IMG/VR virus record: IMGVR_UViG_3300046810_000171
Span: 1-25,581 of that record
DNA from: a virus
Length of the DNA: 25,581 nt
Strand: one strand, 5' to 3'
Under the pieces are notes generated by a model. That model saw only the letters and a program-made list of their open reading frames with translations. It was not told where the DNA came from and did not search any database. The position numbers and the translations under genes were made by a program. Positions 21,320 to 25,581 of the stretch are shown piece by piece. Numbering within the stretch: the first letter of the stretch is position 1; each line of letters begins with the position of its first letter.

Positions 21320-22014
21320 CCAGGTCGAAAGGGATAAACCGGCCGCGGGCCGTTTGGACCGAGGACCAGGTCTCGACGCTGCGCCAGCTGTATCCGAACT
21401 TCAAGACTGAGGACGTCGCCACCATGCTCGGCCAGCGGATCGATTCGGTCTACCGGAAGGCGAACAGCCTGGGCCTGGAGAAGTCGGAAGCGTTCTACGC
21501 CAGCGGCAGCGGCGGCCGGCTGGATGGCATTCGCGGTGGTGTGACCAGGTTCCGGAAGGGCCAGACGTCCTGGAACAAAGGGTTGAGGGGCGTGAACATG
21601 GGTGAATCGGCGACCAGGTTCAAAACGGGCCAGTCGCCGGCGAACACCCTGCCGATCGGTAGCACAAAGCTCAATAAGGACGGCAGGCTGCTGCAGAAGG
21701 TCAGCAATGCGAAGGGCAACAACAGCGCCCGTTGGCGCGCCGTGCACGAGCTGGTCTGGACTCGGGTGCATGGGCCGGTACCAGAGAAGCACATGGTCGT
21801 ATTCAAGCCCGGCATGGCAACCAACGTCCTCGGGGAGATCACGATCGACAAGGTCGAATGCATCAGTCTCGCCGAAAACATGAAGCGGCGCTCGCGGCAT
21901 AACCTGCCGCCGGAACTCAACCAGGTGGTGCAGCTGCGCGCGGTGCTTACCCGACAAATCAATAAAAGGAGAAAACAAGATGGCCAGGAATCGCACAATT
22001 CAAGATCTGCGTGA
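21316..22014 (+). CDS. HNH endonuclease with N-terminal Myb-like DNA-binding domain
   Basis: This 232-residue protein starts at a GTG that overlaps the previous stop. Residues about 10-55 (AVWTEDQVSTLRQLYPNFKTEDVATMLGQRIDSVYRKAN) look like a Myb/SANT helix-turn-helix. The middle has NUMOD-like loops (FRKGQTSWNKG, RFKTGQSPANTLPIG). The nuclease core at about 140-200 has HELVWTRVHGPVPEKHMVVF and SLAENMKRRS, with the conserved histidines. This build is seen in homing-type nucleases and in phage nucleases of unknown purpose. Its last 35 bases overlap the next gene, so it is well integrated in the operon and not a fresh insertion. Confidence 0.86.
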   Translation: MTRSKGINRPRAVWTEDQVSTLRQLYPNFKTEDVATMLGQRIDSVYRKANSLGLEKSEAFYASGSGGRLDGIRGGVTRFRKGQTSWNKGLRGVNMGESATRFKTGQSPANTLPIGSTKLNKDGRLLQKVSNAKGNNSARWRAVHELVWTRVHGPVPEKHMVVFKPGMATNVLGEITIDKVECISLAENMKRRSRHNLPPELNQVVQLRAVLTRQINKRRKQDGQESHNSRSA

Positions 22015-22237
22015 GCTGCTGTTCGACACCATCCAAGGTGTCAAGGCTGGGACCGTCGACACCGAGAAAGCGAAGGTGATCAGCGACCTGTCCCAGGTGA
22101 TGGTGAACACGGCCAAGGCCGAGGTGGAGTTCATCCGCGCGACGGGCGGCAAGGACAGCGGCTTCATCAAGTCGAGCGAGCCCGAGGACCTCCCCCAAGG
22201 AATTACCGGGATTCGCCAGCACCGTTTGCAGGGCTGA
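21980..22237 (+). CDS. Hypothetical 85-residue phage protein
   Basis: MARNRTIQDLRELLFDTIQG begins after a strong AAAAGGAGAAAA site that lies inside the end of the HNH gene. The first 55 residues form two helices (FDTIQGVKAGTVDTEKAKVISDLSQVMVNTAKAEVEFIRA), a pattern common in small phage proteins. No function is known. Confidence 0.78.
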   Translation: MARNRTIQDLRELLFDTIQGVKAGTVDTEKAKVISDLSQVMVNTAKAEVEFIRATGGKDSGFIKSSEPEDLPQGITGIRQHRLQG

Positions 22238-22246
22238 GGAGCGATC

Positions 22247-23311
22247 GTGAGCGAGAACAGCAAAATCGAGTGGACCGACCACACCTTCAACCCCTGGGAA
22301 GGGTGCCAGAAGGTCAGCCCGGGCTGCGACCACTGCTACGCCGAGACCAGGAACGCGCGCTACGCCGGCGGTACGGCCGTGAACTGGGGCCCGGGCGCGC
22401 CGCGCCGCCGCACCAGCGCCGCGAACTGGCGCAAGCCGCTGGGCTGGAACGCAGCGCACGAACACTTCTTCGCCCAGCACGGCCGGCGCCAGCGCGTCTT
22501 CTGCGCCAGCCTGGCCGACGTGTTCGACAACGCGGTCGACCCGGCATGGCGCGCTGACCTATTCAGGCTAATCGAAGCAACACCGAACTTGGATTGGCTG
22601 CTGCTCACGAAGCGGATCGGCAACGCGCACCAGATGATCGGCGAGGCGCTGATCACCATTACCGGTGATACCAGCCTGCTGCCATCCTGGCCGTGGTCGA
22701 ACGTCTGGCTGGGCGCCAGCTTCGTCAAACAGGTCGAGGCCGACCGCGATGTCCCGAAGCTGCTGGCCACGCCGGCCGCTGTGCGCTTCCTCAGCATGGA
22801 GCCGCTGCTCGGCCCGGTCGACCTGACCACTGTGGCGTGCAAGCCGTGCCCGACCTCGGCCGGCAACCTGTGGATGGATCCGACTACCGGTGCCTACGAG
22901 TGCTGCTCGCGCTGCGACTACACCGGCATCGGGGACGAATGGGGTATCGACTGGGTCATCGTCGGCGGGGAGAGTGGCTCGGGCGCGCGGCCGATGCATC
23001 CAGACTGGGCTCGCAGCCTGCGCGACCAGTGCGCGGCGGCTGGCGTGCCGTTCCTGTTCAAGCAGTGGGGCGAATGGCTGCCCGGCGCGCATTACACCCC
23101 GAAGCTGGCCGCGAAGGATCAGGATCCGCACCAGAGCCGCTACCTGTGCGCGCTGTGGGATGGGGAGGCGTGGGAAAAGGGGAACTTCTCCAGCGACGAG
23201 ATTCACTTCGAGGACGAACCCATGTACCAGGTCGGCAAGAAGGCCGCCGGCCGCCAGCTGGACGGTCTGCAGCACGACGGCTATCCCGGTGCCAAATCTG
23301 GCACTTTCTGA
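22247..23311 (+). CDS. Phage Gp37/Gp68 (DUF5131) family protein, putative radical SAM-like enzyme
   Basis: This 354-residue protein begins with IEWTDHTFNPWEGCQKVSPGC followed by DHCYAE, the family hallmark. Cys20, Cys27 and Cys30 form CX6CX2C, which could hold an iron-sulfur cluster as in radical SAM enzymes. The body has family blocks VFCASLADVFD, DWLLLTKRI, VWLGASF, RFLSMEPLLGPVDL and DWVIVGGESGSGARPM. A Cys-rich insert at about 198-225 (CKPCP ... ECCSRCDY) could bind zinc. GTG follows GAGGAGCGATC. The substrate is unknown. A role in modifying nucleic acid or small molecules is speculation. Confidence 0.88.
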   Translation: MSENSKIEWTDHTFNPWEGCQKVSPGCDHCYAETRNARYAGGTAVNWGPGAPRRRTSAANWRKPLGWNAAHEHFFAQHGRRQRVFCASLADVFDNAVDPAWRADLFRLIEATPNLDWLLLTKRIGNAHQMIGEALITITGDTSLLPSWPWSNVWLGASFVKQVEADRDVPKLLATPAAVRFLSMEPLLGPVDLTTVACKPCPTSAGNLWMDPTTGAYECCSRCDYTGIGDEWGIDWVIVGGESGSGARPMHPDWARSLRDQCAAAGVPFLFKQWGEWLPGAHYTPKLAAKDQDPHQSRYLCALWDGEAWEKGNFSSDEIHFEDEPMYQVGKKAAGRQLDGLQHDGYPGAKSGTF

Positions 23312-23320
23312 AAGGACGAT

Positions 23321-23821
23321 ATGGACAAGAAAGACCTGTGCGAGCACACCCGGATCCGCCTGATCGCGGCGGCGCTAGGGCACCAACATTGCACCGCGAC
23401 GGACGGCACCGAAGTGCAGATCCAGGGCACCGGCAAACGCATCCTGATCGGCGACGATGCTTATCTGGCTAAGGTGGCCTTGCCCGCTGCGGTGCCGGAT
23501 GCGACCGCCGAGATCCTCGCCATGTTGGGCCGGCCGGATCCGTTCGGCACCGAGCAGCAGGCTCAGTGGTACCAGCGCCTGTGCGCCGCGCGCTCAGCCG
23601 ACCAGCCGCTGCCGGTACCGAAGGGCGCGGTCGTCATCTGGCGGGTCGACCTGGTGCTGGCGATGGCGGAGCTGCTCCAGCTGCGGGCGTACCGCGAGCA
23701 CCACCTGGCGAAGGAAGCCAGGAAGCAGGCAGGCCTGCAGCAGCTGGCTGACCAGGCGCAGGAGATGGGTGGCTACGATGTGGCCAGCGTCACGGACAGC
23801 GAAGGTGGCCACCATGATTGA
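23321..23821 (+). CDS. Hypothetical 166-residue early protein
   Basis: MDKKDLCEHTRIRLIAAALG starts a protein with a small N-terminal beta region (TDGTEVQIQGTGKRILIGDD), a central helical part and a charged C-terminal helix (LQLRAYREHHLAKEARKQAGLQQLADQ). AAAGGACGAT precedes ATG. No family is recognised. The stop lies within the next gene start region, so they are coupled. Confidence 0.7.
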   Translation: MDKKDLCEHTRIRLIAAALGHQHCTATDGTEVQIQGTGKRILIGDDAYLAKVALPAAVPDATAEILAMLGRPDPFGTEQQAQWYQRLCAARSADQPLPVPKGAVVIWRVDLVLAMAELLQLRAYREHHLAKEARKQAGLQQLADQAQEMGGYDVASVTDSEGGHHD

Positions 23822-23993
23822 ACGAAAAGCAGACCGGCGCCGCAGCGCGTCGTCGTACTTCAGCAGCCCAATGAATGACCGGCGCCGGCCGAGCTTCGAA
23901 CGCCGCGGCACCGTGCCGGAAGCTTCGGCGCCGTCGCGCGAGGTGCTGCTGTATGGCGAGCGCCGGCTGCTGCCGGATGCTGGGTTGGAATAG
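23814..23993 (+). CDS. Small 59-residue Arg-rich protein
   Basis: The start ATG overlaps the previous stop over 8 bases (ATGATTGA). The protein is strongly basic with repeated Arg blocks (KADRRRSASS, NDRRRPSFERRG) and looks unfolded. It could bind nucleic acid. It ends 9 bases before the excisionase start. Confidence 0.55.
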   Translation: MIERKADRRRSASSYFSSPMNDRRRPSFERRGTVPEASAPSREVLLYGERRLLPDAGLE

Positions 23994-24002
23994 GGAGAGG
24001 AA

Positions 24003-24281
24003 ATGCTGCGCTATGTGACAATTTCAAAGTTTGCAGTCGAATCCGGATACAGCGAAGACGCGATCCGGACCAAGATCCGAGACGGCATCTGGCCAGAAGA
24101 CAAGGTCTGGAAGAAGGCGCCGGACGGTCGAGTATTAATCAGCACGGAAGGGTATGACCAATGGGTAGAGACGGGCGGGGTGTTAAAGCTGCATCGGAAA
24201 GCTCCATCGAAATCAGCTTCATGTATCGGGGCGTCCGGTGCCGGGAAAGGGTCGCTCTCAAGCCCACGGCCGCTAACCTGA
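24003..24281 (+). CDS. xis: Excisionase
   Basis: This 92-residue protein has a winged-helix-like core (MLRYVTISKFAVESGYSEDAIRTKIRDGIWPEDKVWKKAPDGRVLISTEGYDQWVE, about residues 1-56), as in small phage excisionases that bend attachment-site DNA and steer the integrase towards excision. GGAGAGGAA precedes ATG. The last 40 residues overlap the integrase start by 121 bases and look like a non-conserved tail. The overlap suggests coupled control of excisionase and integrase. Confidence 0.88.
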   Translation: MLRYVTISKFAVESGYSEDAIRTKIRDGIWPEDKVWKKAPDGRVLISTEGYDQWVETGGVLKLHRKAPSKSASCIGASGAGKGSLSSPRPLT

Positions 24282-25348
24282 AAAGGGCGGAGCAGCACCG
24301 GGCGGCGATTCTGCACGCGATCAGCAGCGGCACATTCGATTACCGGGCGACGTTCCCAGAGTCGAAGATTGCGGCCAGGTTCGAGGCGGCCACGGCCACG
24401 CCGGGCGAGCTGAAGACGGTGGGCGACTTCCTGGATAAGTGGCTGGACGCGCAGAAGGTGGAGCGCAAGGCAAGCACGTACGACACCTACCGGAAGATCG
24501 TGATGGGCAAGCTGGATCCGTGGTTTGGCAAGCTGAAGCTCGCGGAGCTGAAGCGCAAGCACGTGCGGGACAAGCTGTCCGTCTATCCAGCCGGGAACAA
24601 GACCCTCGGGAATATCCAGAGCGTGCTGCGCGCGGCGCTGGAAGCTGCCGTCGACGACGAGCTGATCGAGGTCAACCCGCTGGCGGGCTACACCTACCGG
24701 AAGAAGGCGGCACCGAGGGTCGAGGACGAGATTGACCCTTTCGACCGGGTCGAGCAGTCGGCGATACTGGCCGCGCTGGAAGGGCAGGGCCGCAACCTGG
24801 TGCAATTCGCATTCTGGACCGGTCTGCGTACATCCGAGCTGGTCGCGCTCGACTGGTCCGACATCGATTTCCTGCGAGGCGTCGTGCGCGTGTCGCGCGC
24901 GCTGACGCAGCATGCAGACGAGCCGGAGGCGACGAAGACGGACGCGGGCCGGCGTGAGGTGAAGTTGCTCGGGATGGCGGCCGAGGCGCTGGCGGCGCAA
25001 AAAGCCCATACCTACCTGAAGGGGCGGGAAGTGTTCCAGAACCCGCAGACCCTGGACCGCTGGGCCGGCGACCAGCCGATCAGGAAGACGCTGTGGACGT
25101 GGGCGCTCAAGCGTGCAGGGGTGCGCTACCGCTACCCGTACCAGACCCGCCACACGTACGCCAGCATGATGCTGTCTTCGGGCGAGCACCCTATGTGGGT
25201 AGCGCAGCAGATGGGGCATGCGGACTGGTCGATGATCGTCCGGCGCTACGGCCGCTGGATGCCCGATGCAGACGACCAGGCCGGCAGCCGCGCGGAAGCG
25301 GTCTACGGAAAGAAAAAGGACGCCGCGAAGATATCCGGGGCGTCCTAA
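24161..25348 (+). CDS. int: Tyrosine recombinase (phage integrase)
   Basis: This 395-residue enzyme inserts and excises the phage. The N-terminal part (about 1-80) is an arm-site binding domain, residues about 85-180 the core-binding SAM-like domain, and the catalytic domain runs from about 195 to 370. Catalytic residues are Arg223 (TGLRTSEL), Lys259 (TKTDAGRR), Arg330 (PYQTRHTYAS), His353 (MGHADW) and Tyr363 (VRRYGRWM). The position usually held by the first His of HxxR is Tyr327, as is usual in this integrase subgroup. ATG has GAAGGG upstream. The gene ends about 100 bases from ssrA, which marks the attachment site. Confidence 0.96.
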   Translation: MGRDGRGVKAASESSIEISFMYRGVRCRERVALKPTAANLKRAEQHRAAILHAISSGTFDYRATFPESKIAARFEAATATPGELKTVGDFLDKWLDAQKVERKASTYDTYRKIVMGKLDPWFGKLKLAELKRKHVRDKLSVYPAGNKTLGNIQSVLRAALEAAVDDELIEVNPLAGYTYRKKAAPRVEDEIDPFDRVEQSAILAALEGQGRNLVQFAFWTGLRTSELVALDWSDIDFLRGVVRVSRALTQHADEPEATKTDAGRREVKLLGMAAEALAAQKAHTYLKGREVFQNPQTLDRWAGDQPIRKTLWTWALKRAGVRYRYPYQTRHTYASMMLSSGEHPMWVAQQMGHADWSMIVRRYGRWMPDADDQAGSRAEAVYGKKKDAAKISGAS

Positions 25349-25451
25349 TTCATGCTGTCATTTTGTTGGCATTACCGAGCTAATTCAGCCCTAATCTACC
25401 CCAACTTATGACGTCCTCAAGTACCTAAGTACTTGATTCTTAACAGTGTAC
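25349..25451. other. Attachment-side spacer between int and ssrA
   Basis: A perfect 8-bp inverted repeat TCAAGTAC / GTACTTGA with a 4-base loop lies at 25417-25436. It may be an integrase or excisionase site, or part of the ssrA 3' processing or terminator region. No T-run follows on the minus strand. The region is clearly AT-rich compared with the phage genes. Confidence 0.5.
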
Positions 25452-25581
25452 TGGTGGAGGCGGAGGGAATCGAACCCTCGTCCGCAAGCACTCTACAGAC
25501 AGTTCTACATACTTAGCACTATCATTTAATTTAACCAATACAACGGGGATGTGCACCCTTTGTACTAGCGAGTTACCTAAA
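25452..25581 (-). ncRNA. ssrA: tmRNA, 3' part (host ssrA); integration site
   Basis: On the minus strand the sequence ends in the T-arm GGGTTCGATTCCC, the acceptor end and the encoded CCA at 25452. Further upstream lie TAGAACTGTCTGTAGAGTGCTTGCGG-type parts known from betaproteobacterial tmRNA. The 5' half and the tag reading frame are beyond the right edge. The molecule rescues stalled ribosomes with SmpB. Its 3' end is a common target of tyrosine integrases, and the phage border (attachment core) must lie in or just beside it. Confidence 0.93.

Noticed and set aside
24011-25219. 402-codon minus-strand ORF opposite excisionase and integrase
   Set aside because: It runs antisense to an integrase with all catalytic residues and contains no recognisable motif.
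1-25581. CRISPR array, insertion sequence, tRNA genes, reverse transcriptase or diversity-generating repeats
   Set aside because: No regularly spaced repeats, transposase motifs, tRNA folds (apart from the tmRNA end) or reverse transcriptase motifs were seen on either strand.

Overview
The window is most of the left-to-right body of an integrated temperate double-stranded DNA tailed phage (prophage) in a GC-rich bacterium. The right edge (25452-25581, minus strand) is the 3' part of the host tmRNA gene ssrA, ending in the tRNA-like T-arm and encoded CCA. A tyrosine integrase gene lies directly beside it, so the phage sits at the 3' end of ssrA. The high GC, the gene families and the tmRNA sequence fit a betaproteobacterium of the order Burkholderiales, perhaps Oxalobacteraceae such as Massilia. 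That placement is an inference. The left edge cuts the prophage inside the head genes, so tail, lysis and the other attachment site are outside the window.

Layout, read from the immunity region outward. A lambda-like switch lies at about 13.8-14.9 kb: a Cro-like gene (minus) and an S24-type CI repressor gene (plus) diverge. Behind cI lie two genes that look like lysogenic conversion genes (a two-helix membrane protein and a small secreted protein), then about 780 bp without a clear protein gene that ends in two terminators. Leftward from PR run cro, a terminator, small genes, an adenine methylase, a DUF1376 replication protein with an internal 7-bp tandem repeat, a lambda P-like helicase loader, small proteins, a protein with a C-terminal DUF2829 (Tad2-like) domain, RusA, and a small regulator in the position of Q. 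The late genes follow: terminase small and large subunits, portal, scaffold, major capsid protein. Rightward from a second promoter (PL-like, 16362-16391) run small genes, RecT, a YqaJ-type exonuclease, an HNH endonuclease, a Gp37/Gp68 (DUF5131) protein, excisionase and integrase.

The clearest regulatory signal is a 14-bp near-palindromic operator, ACCGGAAAACCGGT, at the cI/cro intergenic region. Close copies lie at the rightward early promoter, in the same geometry around a TTGACA -35 box. This links both early operons to one repressor. The late operon carries several intrinsic terminators downstream of the Q-position gene, which fits control by antitermination. Many adjacent genes overlap by 1 or 4 bases (ATGA, GTGA, TTGA, TGATG, TAATG), and these overlaps were used to fix start codons.

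The most interesting items are the Tad2-like anti-defence fusion, the shared operator set with a probably leaderless cro, the lone plus-strand gene trapped between terminators in the late region, the membrane protein behind cI, and the structured non-coding region at 15.66-16.14 kb.
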